A stretch of 64,000 bases of DNA, taken from NCBI RefSeq assembly GCF_900220995.1, contig NZ_OBQF01000003.1, forward strand, positions 62,001-126,000, written 5' to 3'. The notes beneath the pieces were generated by a model, which was not told the origin of the DNA, made no database searches, and worked only from the letters and a program-made list of their open reading frames with translations. The stretch is from Salinicoccus kekensis (GTDB taxonomy: Bacteria > Bacillota > Bacilli > Staphylococcales > Salinicoccaceae). Shown here piece by piece: positions 16,643 to 24,620 of this stretch (position 1 is the stretch's first letter; the number at the start of each line of letters is the position of its first letter). Position numbers and translations under genes: made by a program.

Positions 16643-17386
16643 ATGACAACGCATAGAAAATGGGTCCTGGCATACTTTGTCTTCTTCGTCCTTATGGTTG
16701 TTGCCAACTATACCGCAGGGCAGATGGGCTCGGATGTCGGCGGGACGGCCAATCAGAATGAGACCATCATCCAGCCTGCAGGCTTTGCCTTTTCGATTTG
16801 GGGGTTGATCTACACCCTGATTTTCATATGGATCATATATTTGTTCTTTTCCAAAAAGGATAGATCATATATTACAGAACGGTTGAAATTCTGGCCGATC
16901 GCCAACTTTATATTGAATGGCTTATGGATTTTCGTCTTCACACAGGAATGGCTTTTTGCTTCCGTCATCGTGATTGCGGGAATGTTGTATACTCTTGCTG
17001 AAATATATTCATCGATCAGCGAAACCAATCATAACTGGTTCGACAGATTTCCGTTTGCGATATACTTTGCCTGGGTGACGCTGGCGACCATAGTCAACAT
17101 CTTCACATGGGTCACAAACCTCGATATCGACACCATTTTAGGGATGGGCGAACTGACATGGACCATCCTGCTGGTGATTATAGCAGGCATCATCGGCATT
17201 ACGATCGCGATATTCTTCAAGGACTGGGTCTATCCGCTTGTGCTGATATGGCCTCTGATCGGTATATACGCAGAAAGCGGCGACGTATCGATCGGACTTA
17301 ACATCACATTGCTGATCGTGGGCATCGCACTTGCGATTATAGCGATTATGATCATCGTTCAGAAAGCGAGAGCATTGAAGGTTTAA
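16643..17386 (+). CDS. TspO/MBR-related membrane protein
   Basis: A 247-residue protein with about seven or eight membrane segments and many tryptophans. The PAGFAFSIWGLIYTLI segment and FAIYFAWVTLATIVN resemble the long 'tryptophan-rich sensory protein' relatives of TspO, which are larger than classical five-helix TspO (~160 residues). Classical TspO binds porphyrins and other hydrophobic ligands; the role of the long form is unknown. ATG with AGGAGTGAG upstream. It ends in a region holding a 50-bp repeat and a shared terminator. Confidence 0.65.
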   Translation: MTTHRKWVLAYFVFFVLMVVANYTAGQMGSDVGGTANQNETIIQPAGFAFSIWGLIYTLIFIWIIYLFFSKKDRSYITERLKFWPIANFILNGLWIFVFTQEWLFASVIVIAGMLYTLAEIYSSISETNHNWFDRFPFAIYFAWVTLATIVNIFTWVTNLDIDTILGMGELTWTILLVIIAGIIGITIAIFFKDWVYPLVLIWPLIGIYAESGDVSIGLNITLLIVGIALAIIAIMIIVQKARALKV

Positions 17387-17452
17387 AGTTCTGGTGCATA
17401 TGGTTATGAATGTACCTTATCAGTTGGGGAGCTCTATGTTACGATTCATCTG

Positions 17453-17540
17453 ATATCGTATAAGTTCTTATTTTGGAGCGACTTATACGATTATGTAGGC
17501 GAATATCGCATAACTTCCGATTTTGAGGAGACTTATACGA
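17453..17540. repeat. Tandem 50-bp intergenic repeat (2 units)
   Basis: Two units begin with ATATCG at 17453 and 17503 and end with ACTTATACGA at 17481 and 17531, a period of exactly 50 bp. In the first unit TCGTATAAGT (17456-17465) pairs perfectly with ACTTATACGA (17481-17490), closing a 35-nt stem-loop; in the second the left arm has two changes. A degenerate trace may precede the first unit. It lies between convergent genes and shares its architecture with three other arrays in this window. Confidence 0.85.
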
Positions 17541-17586
17541 TTCCGAGGCCGCCGCAGATTCCGAATTTCACCAGCATCAAATAAAA

Positions 17587-17628
17587 AAACATCGAATCAA
17601 CCATCATATGGATTGATTCGATGTTTTA
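17587..17628. terminator. Bidirectional terminator
   Basis: Hairpin AACATCGAATCAA / TTGATTCGATGTT with A and T runs on both sides, between the convergent TspO-like and ornithine cyclodeaminase-family genes. Confidence 0.9.
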
Positions 17629-17646
17629 TTTTGCCTGAAGTCGGGC

Positions 17647-18594
17647 TTACCGTAAGTTTTTGACTTTCATCACGCCGTTCGCCACTGCAAGGTCGAAATA
17701 ACCGGCACCGACACATTTGTAGAGGGTGATTTCCTCATCCGACTGCCTGAGGAATTCCGCATCGAAAATATCTGCGAGGCTGCCGTCGATATCATCCCAC
17801 GAGATGATGCCTGCTTCCACTGCCTTGATGATTTCGCCCGCTTCTTCCTTGGCACCATCCATATCATCAAGATAAATCTGGCCGGCTTGTTTGATGGTTT
17901 CCATATCCATCTCGATCATTTCGGGTGTGAATGAACCGACCCCGTTGATATGGGTGCCGTCTTTCAAGGCATCACCGTCAAAAACAGGTGTTTTCGACTG
18001 GGTGGCACAGTTCAGGATGTCACTTTCTTCAACCAACCGGTTGACGTCATCCGCAATTTCCATCGGAATCTCGATTCCGAAATCCTGCAAATCCTGTTTG
18101 AACGTTTCGGCTTTGCTCCGTGTCCTGTTGAATAAAATCATCTTCTTGATGTCGCGGACTTCAAGTACGCCGAGAACCTGTTCGAAGGCCATCCTGCCGG
18201 TGCCGATCACACCGAGCACGCGGGCATCTTTCCTCGCGAGTTTATCTGTCGCAATGGCGGTCATCGCCCCGGTGCGTAATCTCGTCAAATAAGAAGCTTC
18301 GAGGGAAGCGATATGTTTGCCGTCATTCAGATTCGTTACAAGGATATTGCCCTGGGTCGTCGGCAAATCGGCGTTTTCCGGAAAAATCGACACCGTCTTG
18401 ATGATTGAGACTTTCTGCTCTGTGCTGATGCACGGCATATACAGCATGGAGGAATGATCGCTTGCGGGCAGGACGATCCTGTTTGCCTCCACCAGCCTGC
18501 CATTCCTGTAATCATCCAGGATCATCTTCACGTCTTCAATCGCATGATGAATCCTGTAAGCTTCCTGAATCTCTCCATCCGTTAAGAAATGCAT
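17647..18594 (-). CDS. Ornithine cyclodeaminase/mu-crystallin family protein
   Basis: A 315-residue NAD(P)-binding protein of the ornithine cyclodeaminase/alanine dehydrogenase family. Visible are an N-terminal lid with the substrate-binding KTVSIFPENA segment, the TRLRTGAMTAIATDKLA stretch and the Rossmann motif VLGVIGTGRMAFEQV followed by ILFNRTRSKAE. Family members act as ornithine cyclodeaminase, alanine dehydrogenase or ketimine reductase; sequence alone does not decide. ATG with AAGGAGA upstream. It is followed (3') by a terminator and preceded by the amino-acid oxidase gene 70 bases away, so the two may act on related amines. Confidence 0.82.
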   Translation of the reverse strand: MHFLTDGEIQEAYRIHHAIEDVKMILDDYRNGRLVEANRIVLPASDHSSMLYMPCISTEQKVSIIKTVSIFPENADLPTTQGNILVTNLNDGKHIASLEASYLTRLRTGAMTAIATDKLARKDARVLGVIGTGRMAFEQVLGVLEVRDIKKMILFNRTRSKAETFKQDLQDFGIEIPMEIADDVNRLVEESDILNCATQSKTPVFDGDALKDGTHINGVGSFTPEMIEMDMETIKQAGQIYLDDMDGAKEEAGEIIKAVEAGIISWDDIDGSLADIFDAEFLRQSDEEITLYKCVGAGYFDLAVANGVMKVKNLR

Positions 18595-18665
18595 GGTCCA
18601 TTCTCCTTTTCAAAAAACATTTTCCATATTCCCTTTATTGTACCACGGAGGAGGATGCTGTGAAT

Positions 18666-19841
18666 TTACAGCTTGGCTGAATGTTTTTTCTCATACAGTA
18701 TATCCCTTGTGACTGAGAACTCGGAGATATCATGTTCGGTTTTGCCTTCAGTGATGAGCTGGGTGAAGATCTCACCAATCACCGGCACGTATTTGAAACC
18801 GTGGCCGGAGAAACCGCCGGCTATAAAGATATTTTCATGTTCAGGGTGCCGGTCGATGATGAAGTCTTCATCCGGTGTATTGGAGAAGATGCATGTCACG
18901 CCCCTGTTGAGCTTGCCGTTCGCCTCTTTCATATATTCATCTAGGAAATCCCTTAAGTGCCCTTCATCTTTCTCAAAGGCACCGAAGGTTTTGTCCATAT
19001 TTTCGGGTTCATCGTCATCCTCGGGGTCACCGTTGAAACGCCCGATTTTGACTCCGGTCCCGTCGATGCTTGGAAAACCATAGTATGCACCTTTTCTGGA
19101 CCTTCCAATGAAGCCCGGGAAATTATCGGAACTGTAAAGTGACTCATCCGCTTCGAACCAGGCGATTGTGCGCCTTGAAGGCTGCAGTTTCAAATCCAGC
19201 CCGAGGTCTTTTAAGAACGTGCCGGTCCATCCGCCGGCAGAGAGGATGAGTTGATCTCCCGTGAAAGTGTCATGTTCCGTCTGTACAGTCACTTTATCAT
19301 CTTCCGGATGAATGCTTTTTACAGGGGTGTCAATCAACAGTTCGGCACCATTTTGAAGTGCGAGCCTTCGATATGTCCGGATGGCATTCCCACCCATGAT
19401 GACGCCGCCCTTTTCCTCATAATAACCGATGTCCAGGTCTTCACCCTGCATATCCGGCCAGCGTTCCAGGATCTCCTCCTGTGTGAGGGTCTCGATTTCC
19501 AGGCCGTATTCCCGTGCACCTTCTATTGTGTTTCCAAGGAACTCCGACCCCTTGTAACCGAAGTTGAGGATGCCGGTTTCCCTGAAGATTTCATCTTCTG
19601 AATGATTCTGGAGTTCATTCCACATCTCCTGGGAACGCAGGGCAAGCGGTATATAGTGAAGCCCCTCGCCCACCGCGTGCCGGATCAGGCGGGTGTCCCC
19701 GCCGTGACTGCCATTGTCATGCGGTGGATCATATGCATCTATCATCAATACTTTCAAACCCTTTTCAGATAAATAATAACCTGAAGACATTCCCATTGCA
19801 CCTGCGCCTACGATAACCACGTCATAATGTTTGTTGGTGAT
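18666..19841 (-). CDS. N-methyl-L-amino acid oxidase (SolA/MSOX-like), possible ATC start
   Basis: A flavoprotein of the monomeric sarcosine oxidase/N-methyltryptophan oxidase family. It has the FAD motif VVIVGAGAMGMSSGYYL, the GSHGGDTRLIRHA segment next to the covalent flavin region, and the FIAGGFSGHGFKYVPVIGE end. The expected N-terminus ('M-x3-YDVVIVGAG') starts at an ATC codon at 19841, seven bases after AGGAG. There is no ATG, GTG or TTG in that interval, and the first conventional start, GTG at 19820, has no ribosome binding site and trims the first FAD-fold strand. The length from ATC is 391 residues, normal for the family. Confidence 0.75.
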   Translation of the reverse strand: MTNKHYDVVIVGAGAMGMSSGYYLSEKGLKVLMIDAYDPPHDNGSHGGDTRLIRHAVGEGLHYIPLALRSQEMWNELQNHSEDEIFRETGILNFGYKGSEFLGNTIEGAREYGLEIETLTQEEILERWPDMQGEDLDIGYYEEKGGVIMGGNAIRTYRRLALQNGAELLIDTPVKSIHPEDDKVTVQTEHDTFTGDQLILSAGGWTGTFLKDLGLDLKLQPSRRTIAWFEADESLYSSDNFPGFIGRSRKGAYYGFPSIDGTGVKIGRFNGDPEDDDEPENMDKTFGAFEKDEGHLRDFLDEYMKEANGKLNRGVTCIFSNTPDEDFIIDRHPEHENIFIAGGFSGHGFKYVPVIGEIFTQLITEGKTEHDISEFSVTRDILYEKKHSAKL

Positions 19842-19936
19842 AAGATCACTCCTAATGATTAATCAGCGGCAGAAAGAATTTTTATGCCGCTTTTTCCACT
19901 CTCTACCACGAATATAAAGCAATTAATCACAAAAGC

Positions 19937-19952
19937 AAGAAATCGTTTTCAA
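19937..19952. promoter_or_regulatory. Candidate cre (CcpA site)
   Basis: AAGAAATCGTTTTCAA matches the cre consensus WTGNAANCGNWNNCAW with one mismatch at position 2. On the - strand it overlaps a possible -35 box (TTGAAA) for the amino-acid oxidase gene about 100 bases downstream, which is the same layout as the TAXI and catB promoters in this window. Confidence 0.4.
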
Positions 19953-19978
19953 TAAAGAGTAATATAATACTGAATTTT

Positions 19979-20006
19979 TTGTAAACAGTGCAATTCATGA
20001 GATAAT
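19979..20006 (+). promoter_or_regulatory. Promoter of 91-residue protein gene
   Basis: -35 TTGTAA (19979-19984) and -10 GATAAT (20001-20006) with a 16-bp spacer, about 55 bases upstream of the start codon of the small gene. Confidence 0.6.
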
Positions 20007-20062
20007 GAAGGTAAGCACGGGACGCACAGAGAATTCCATTATGGAGAGGAGGTGGACTTCCG

Positions 20063-20338
20063 ATGGGCAAGAAGACTAAATTGATCACGGCAGCAGGTGT
20101 AACGGCAGGTGCCCTTTATGTGAGTGCCAATACCGAGAAAGTGAAGAAAGGCATCGATAAGGGTATGGAGATGGCAGTCAGCCAGGTTGGTAAATGGACG
20201 GATGACCCATACATCAAAAATCTCGGCAGACCGGAAGATTTGAGGGATTCGAATATGGTGGACGAAGGCGCGATGACGAGTGTCCTGTACTATTACGAAT
20301 TGAGGGAAGCTTCGCGTAAAAAAGCACAGAACGGATGA
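20063..20338 (+). CDS. Hypothetical small protein
   Basis: A 91-residue protein I do not recognise. It has a short hydrophobic N-terminal stretch (LITAAGVTAGALYVSA) that could be a membrane anchor or signal-anchor, then a charged, partly helical region and a C-terminus rich in Lys, Arg and Glu. The gene looks real: a strong GAGAGGAGGTGG ribosome binding site, its own promoter and its own terminator. It stands between the divergent amino-acid oxidase gene and a convergent methyltransferase gene. Confidence 0.75.
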   Translation: MGKKTKLITAAGVTAGALYVSANTEKVKKGIDKGMEMAVSQVGKWTDDPYIKNLGRPEDLRDSNMVDEGAMTSVLYYYELREASRKKAQNG

Positions 20339-20339
20339 A

Positions 20340-20369
20340 GAGCGGGGACAGAGTCCCTGCTCTTTTTTT
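20340..20369. terminator. Terminator
   Basis: Hairpin GAGCGGGGAC / GTCCCTGCTC (one mismatch) with an AGA loop region and a run of eight T residues. It lies right after the small gene and overlaps the end of the convergent methyltransferase gene. Confidence 0.88.
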
Positions 20370-21012
20370 AATCTTTCAATTTGAATGTCGTGTACCTGAC
20401 ATTGTTTGTATGGATGATTTCCAGTCCGGAGGCATCGGCAATATATTCAAGCGTTTTCGTGGTGTAAAATGAAACATGCGTCGGGTCACGCATATAATGC
20501 CACTGCTTGAAATGTTCAGGGTCGTTTTGATGGAACAGGGTCATGACAGCAAGTATGCCGTCCGCTTTCAAGAGCCTGGCAAATAGCCTGAAGTGATGGA
20601 CGGGGTCTGCCATATGCTCCACCACTTCGGTCGCTGTGATGAGATCATACTTCTTATCCTCATAAATCTTCTCCGGAGCGTAGAATTTATCATGTATATC
20701 CATATGGTACCGGTGGCGTTCCAAAAGTCCGGCAAGCACGGGGGAGGGGCCGCTGCCGAAATCGAGCCCGTTTTTCCCTGCAGGGTCATATGGGAAGACG
20801 GCATCATTTAAAAACTTGTAGAAAAAGTCGACATAATGCGGGTCGTCTATTGAGTTGCGGTGGAGGTCATATACCTCCTTTTCGTCATCCAGGGAGAGCT
20901 TTCCACTTTCGTTCCGCGAAATATACTCGCATTCCGGACAGTGGAGGAAGGTTTCTTTCGGGCCGTACAGCATGGCCGTGTCCGACCCGCAAATCCTGCA
21001 TAAATGATTCAT
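20368..21012 (-). CDS. SAM-dependent methyltransferase with N-terminal zinc ribbon
   Basis: A 214-residue class I methyltransferase. The N-terminus CRICGSD with a second LHCPEC pair forms a likely zinc ribbon, as in methyltransferases acting on 2-oxo or lipid-linked substrates. The SAM motif is GLDFGSGPSPVLAGLL, followed by DLITATEVVEHMADP (motif II region) and the DPTHVSFYTTKTLEYI segment common to this group. The ATG at 21012 is chosen because GGGGGAC lies six to eight bases upstream. The SprT-like gene ends 19 bases upstream, so the two are probably co-transcribed. The substrate is unknown. Confidence 0.8.
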   Translation of the reverse strand: MNHLCRICGSDTAMLYGPKETFLHCPECEYISRNESGKLSLDDEKEVYDLHRNSIDDPHYVDFFYKFLNDAVFPYDPAGKNGLDFGSGPSPVLAGLLERHRYHMDIHDKFYAPEKIYEDKKYDLITATEVVEHMADPVHHFRLFARLLKADGILAVMTLFHQNDPEHFKQWHYMRDPTHVSFYTTKTLEYIADASGLEIIHTNNVRYTTFKLKD

Positions 21013-21031
21013 GTCAATGTCCCCCATTCTG

Positions 21032-21514
21032 TTATTGATGCTGCACAATTCCTCTGTAAATGAATCTGCCGCGGCAGCTGCGGCATCTGTAGCGCTTCTC
21101 GTAACCCTTCATATTTTTACTGAAGCTGTATCTGCATTTCCTGCATTCATATAAAAAAGACTCACCCCTGTATTTGTAGCTCCGGGTCCTGGAAATGCCG
21201 AGCCGTCCCAATGTGCGGATGAATGTTGAGTCTGAGTCCCTGTAGGGCTGCCCGGTCTTATACAGGGCATAATGTACGCACTCATGATACAGGACATCAA
21301 GTACGGCGGGCTTTTCATTATTTGTGATGAAGCTCTCGGAAATGACGATTTCGCTGCCGGTGACTTCATCTCCGCGATATTTGACGATGAAGACGCCGAG
21401 CTTCGATTTCATGCGTTTTGATATGCGGATGGGTATTTCAAGCTCCAGGTTGAAATTGCTGTGTAGAAATTTCTCTGCACAGCATTTCAGTTCAATTTCA
21501 TTCAAGGCAATCAC
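21032..21514 (-). CDS. SprT-like zinc metalloprotease-family protein
   Basis: A 160-residue SprT-like protein. The zinc-binding HECVHYALY motif (HExxH) is present, and the C-terminus carries a four-cysteine zinc ribbon (CRKC ... CRSC). Length and layout match the SprT family of Staphylococcaceae (about 150 residues). Mammalian SPRTN proteases remove DNA-protein crosslinks; the bacterial role is unsettled. The start is uncertain: GTG at 21514 is poorly spaced, and a TTG about nine bases downstream is better placed behind GAGTGA. Confidence 0.82.
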   Translation of the reverse strand: MIALNEIELKCCAEKFLHSNFNLELEIPIRISKRMKSKLGVFIVKYRGDEVTGSEIVISESFITNNEKPAVLDVLYHECVHYALYKTGQPYRDSDSTFIRTLGRLGISRTRSYKYRGESFLYECRKCRYSFSKNMKGYEKRYRCRSCRGRFIYRGIVQHQ

Positions 21515-21603
21515 TCTCGATCATATATAATTTCAAATATCCCATTCAATGGAAATAAAATCCCGGGTGAGATAAATATCATTCATCACCCGGGAAATAT
21601 CAT

Positions 21604-22065
21604 TTATTTTAAGCTGGGCAGCACTCTGTCACCAATCTTGGAAAACAGGAAAGTGCCGAGGAAAGTCGTGATCAGTGTAGAAATGGTTATGGTGACGAAG
21701 CTGAACCAGAATGGCACACCGGCGACCGTAAGCAGCATCAGTCCGACGAATATGCCGCAAAGCACACTGTACTGTACCGCATTGACCCAGATATTTTTAA
21801 TGAAGTAGCTGATGGTATACGAGATTGCCGCGATACCTACACCTGTTGCGACGTCGATCAAGCCGAGCGGTGAAAAGAAGTTAGCTATGGCGAGACCGAG
21901 GATCATGCCGGGTATGAACCGGCGGTTGAAGAACGGTATGACGGCAAGCATCTCGCTGATCCTGAGCTGTATCGCCATCGTACCAATTGGATTGATCACG
22001 GTCAGTGCAACATAAACAGCGGCAAGCACCGCATTGTAAACGAGTATTTTATTTTTGATGATCAT
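21604..22065 (-). CDS. queT: Queuosine precursor transporter QueT
   Basis: A 153-residue membrane protein of the QueT family with five or six membrane helices, the predicted substrate-binding (S) component of an ECF transporter for queuosine precursors. Visible are NAVLAAVYVALTVI, the IQLRISEMLAVIPFF segment with its conserved RxSE-type motif, and GLAIANFFSPLGLIDV. The second of two adjacent ATG codons is better spaced from AAGGAG. A preQ1-I riboswitch lies directly upstream and reaches the ribosome binding site, which supports the assignment independently. The shared energizing ECF module is not in the window. Confidence 0.9.
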   Translation of the reverse strand: MIIKNKILVYNAVLAAVYVALTVINPIGTMAIQLRISEMLAVIPFFNRRFIPGMILGLAIANFFSPLGLIDVATGVGIAAISYTISYFIKNIWVNAVQYSVLCGIFVGLMLLTVAGVPFWFSFVTITISTLITTFLGTFLFSKIGDRVLPSLK

Positions 22066-22073
22066 CATTCTCC

Positions 22074-22106
22074 TTAGTTTTTTATACAGGGAGTTTGCGA
22101 ACCTGT
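22074..22106 (-). promoter_or_regulatory. preQ1-I riboswitch
   Basis: The 33-nt aptamer reads ACAGGTTCGCAAACTCCCTG followed by TATAAAAAACTAA on the - strand. It has the P1 stem CAGG/CCTG, the conserved GGTTCG loop start and the A-rich TAAAAAACTA tail that forms the pseudoknot. The tail is followed at once by GGAGA, the queT ribosome binding site, so preQ1 binding should block translation. An extended -10 (TGCTATAAT) lies about 30 bases upstream at 22143-22135. Confidence 0.93.
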
Positions 22107-22193
22107 GGATGGAACTTTTACAAACTGCCATGCCATTATAGCAGATTCATCATCCGGGGGGGCGGTTCTCCGGTGACAGAAAAATGATAAATT

Positions 22194-23306
22194 CTACTTT
22201 TTATACTCGATGTTGCGGTCCTTCCATTCAACGGTCTTTTTGATCCTCGTCTGATAGAGCGAGAGAGTATATACGAAGAAGAAAAAGTACTGATATAACG
22301 GATAAAATGCACTCCCGGCCCTGCCGACATTGATCACCGGCCGGCATAACTGATGGAATTGGATGCAACCGAGCAGATACAGTAATAATGCCGGGGCGAG
22401 CATGTATGTATCGAATATGATGGCATACAAAAGGAAGACGGGGAATACGAGTCCCGATGACAGCCATATCATGATGGATGCCATTACAGCGCCGCCCGTA
22501 TTCTCCGACCCGATGGAGATATGCTTCTTCCAGCCGTCCACCATCGAGCGGCATCCCCCGCTGTACATCCTGACGTGCACCGTATTTTTTCCGAGCAGGT
22601 GGTGTATGGGGATGTCCTGTGCCCTGTACGCTTCATAGATGGCGGTGCCTTCGATGATGGAGCCTTTTGCCGTCATATGGCCGCCGGTTTTATGATAGTC
22701 GTCTTTATCCGTCAGCATCACCGGTCCGAAGACCGTGCCGGCTTCATATCTGTCTTTGAAGGCCGAGAATATATTGATGCCTGCGACGGTCATCAAATTG
22801 AAGACGGCAGAGAAAGTCTCGTGCTTTTTTCCGGTTTCATGGAACGGCTGGACGGACACCAGCCCCTTTTCAGGGTGGCTCTCGTATTGACGGCATAAAT
22901 CGGCGAGTGAATATTCATCTGTAAAGAAAGTGTCGGCATCCATGAATAGGAGCAGGTGGCTGGCTGCATGCCGGCTGCCCGTGAAGCACGCAAAATATTT
23001 CCCCGGCAGTTCCGTTTCGGGCACTTCAATCACTTTCGCGCCGAGGTTTCTTGCGATTTCAGCTGTCCGGTCCGTTGAGCCGTCGTCCGCGACGATGACT
23101 TCAGTGCGGACATTCTTCTGTTTTTTGATGCTCTCCAGCAGCACTGGCAGATTGTCGGCTTCATTCCTCGCGGGGATGATGATGCTGACGGCGCAGTTCC
23201 CCGCTTTGGAAGACCTCTTGATCAACCGATTCCTCTCTTTGAAGAAAAGGGTGCCGCAGATGAAGGTGATGATGATCCAAATGATGAAGATGATGGGTAT
23301 GATCAT
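22194..23306 (-). CDS. crtQ: CrtQ-like diaponeurosporenoate glycosyltransferase
   Basis: A 370-residue family 2 glycosyltransferase similar along its length to S. aureus CrtQ (375 residues), which glucosylates 4,4'-diaponeurosporenoate in staphyloxanthin synthesis. Shared marks are the N-terminal membrane helix, VSIIIPARNEADNLP, VADDGSTDRTAEIAR, MDADTFF, GLVSVQPFHET, FSAVFNLMTVAGINIFS, FGPVMLTDKDDYHKTGGH and the TVEWKDR end. It starts 14 bases downstream of the diaminopropionate ammonia-lyase stop, so it may be in that transcript, and it is 8 kb from fni-crtNMP. No crtO acyltransferase is seen in the window. Confidence 0.85.
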   Translation of the reverse strand: MIIPIIFIIWIIITFICGTLFFKERNRLIKRSSKAGNCAVSIIIPARNEADNLPVLLESIKKQKNVRTEVIVADDGSTDRTAEIARNLGAKVIEVPETELPGKYFACFTGSRHAASHLLLFMDADTFFTDEYSLADLCRQYESHPEKGLVSVQPFHETGKKHETFSAVFNLMTVAGINIFSAFKDRYEAGTVFGPVMLTDKDDYHKTGGHMTAKGSIIEGTAIYEAYRAQDIPIHHLLGKNTVHVRMYSGGCRSMVDGWKKHISIGSENTGGAVMASIMIWLSSGLVFPVFLLYAIIFDTYMLAPALLLYLLGCIQFHQLCRPVINVGRAGSAFYPLYQYFFFFVYTLSLYQTRIKKTVEWKDRNIEYKK

Positions 23307-23320
23307 TTTGGCCCCTCCCC

Positions 23321-24502
23321 TTATGCTTTCATCACTTTTTTATAGTGAACGGGATCGGTGTCCCCCTCGGTATTGATCAGGAGCACTTTTGAAGATTCAT
23401 CCAGGCCGAGATCTTCTTTTAGCTCTGAAAAGCGCTCATCCGTCATCACTTCGGCAAGGAAGCCGAGCGGCAGGGCGCCGGATGCGCCTGAAGTGACCGC
23501 CGGGTCTCCGCCGTCGGGTTTGCCGTACAATCGCATGCCTCTGTCGCTCACCGCATCACCGCAGGAGACGAAGCAGTCGGCAGTCGCTTTCAGTATATTC
23601 CATCCAACCGGGCTCGGCGCACCACATGAAAGTCCCGCCATCGTCGTATCCATATCGCCGTAGACCCTGACCGGATCGCCGGTCTCAGTCCCGGCGGAAC
23701 GGTAAAGCGGATCTGCAGCCGCCGGCTCCACTATGATGATCGTAGGCGGACGGCCGCCGGTGAGATTGTATAATGCAGCCGCCATAGCACCGGCGAATGA
23801 CCCGACCCCCGCCTGCAGGACGACGTGGGAAATTCCCTCCAGTGAGTTTTGGCCAAGCTGTGCCCTGATTTCAGAAATGATCGTCGTATAGCCCTTCATG
23901 ATATCGACTGGTATTTCCGTATAGCCTTCCCAAGCGGTATCCTGCATCAGGATCCAGCCGTTTTTCGCCGCCTCCTGAGCCGCATATTGCACGGTATCAT
24001 CATAGTTCATATCCGTGACGATCGCTTCTGCACCGAGGTCGGTGACTGCCTGCACGCGGATTTTGGCAGCGCCGTCCGGGAGGAAGACCTTCCCTTTTTG
24101 TCCGAAGATATGAGCACCCCATGCGACACCTTTGCCGTGGTTGCCTTCCGTTGCCGTGGCGAAAGTCTCCACCGGGTAACTGTCGGCTGCGTCGAGCAGA
24201 TCGGTGAAAGAAAGGCTTTGGCCGTCCCGCACCATTTTTCCGGCGAAGTGCTGCGCCATGGCGTAGGAAGCACCGAGCCCTTTGAACGCATTCAAACCGA
24301 ATCTTGCCGATTCATCTTTGACGAATAAAGCCCCGAGGCCAAGTGACTGTGCCCCATTTTTCAGCTCGTGCAGCGGGGTTGGTTCATATTGCGGCATGGA
24401 CGCGTGGAAATGTGCTGCACCCTGGATCTCCTGCAGTGAAAAATCCCCGTTGTAATTTTCAGCATCAGCTGTACTCTTGAATTTATTCTGAATCCATTTC
24501 AT
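23321..24502 (-). CDS. dpaL: Diaminopropionate ammonia-lyase
   Basis: A 393-residue PLP enzyme of the tryptophan synthase beta-like fold, matching diaminopropionate ammonia-lyase (YgeX/DpaL, about 400 residues). It would convert 2,3-diaminopropionate to pyruvate and two ammonia. The PLP lysine is in FGLNAFKGLGASYA; EGNHGKGVAW and the GVGSFAGAMAAAL glycine-rich phosphate loop are present, as is MDTTMAGLSCG. The ATG at 24502 has GGAGG at correct spacing. It is oddly paired with the carotenoid glycosyltransferase crtQ immediately downstream. Confidence 0.88.
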   Translation of the reverse strand: MKWIQNKFKSTADAENYNGDFSLQEIQGAAHFHASMPQYEPTPLHELKNGAQSLGLGALFVKDESARFGLNAFKGLGASYAMAQHFAGKMVRDGQSLSFTDLLDAADSYPVETFATATEGNHGKGVAWGAHIFGQKGKVFLPDGAAKIRVQAVTDLGAEAIVTDMNYDDTVQYAAQEAAKNGWILMQDTAWEGYTEIPVDIMKGYTTIISEIRAQLGQNSLEGISHVVLQAGVGSFAGAMAAALYNLTGGRPPTIIIVEPAAADPLYRSAGTETGDPVRVYGDMDTTMAGLSCGAPSPVGWNILKATADCFVSCGDAVSDRGMRLYGKPDGGDPAVTSGASGALPLGFLAEVMTDERFSELKEDLGLDESSKVLLINTEGDTDPVHYKKVMKA

Positions 24503-24592
24503 AATCCATCCTCCTGAGACACCCTTTATCACCATCATAACCTAAAATGCCTCGGTGTTAAGCCATTGGCGCAGACATCTTCAAAGAAAAAT

Positions 24593-24620
24593 AAAAATGA
24601 CAGGGCATCCCTGTCATTTT
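24593..24620 (-). terminator. Terminator after DUF421 gene
   Basis: Perfect hairpin AAAATGACAGGG / CCTGTCATTTT with a CATC loop region, overlapping the last codons of the DUF421 gene and followed by TTTATTTTTC on the - strand. Confidence 0.85.
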
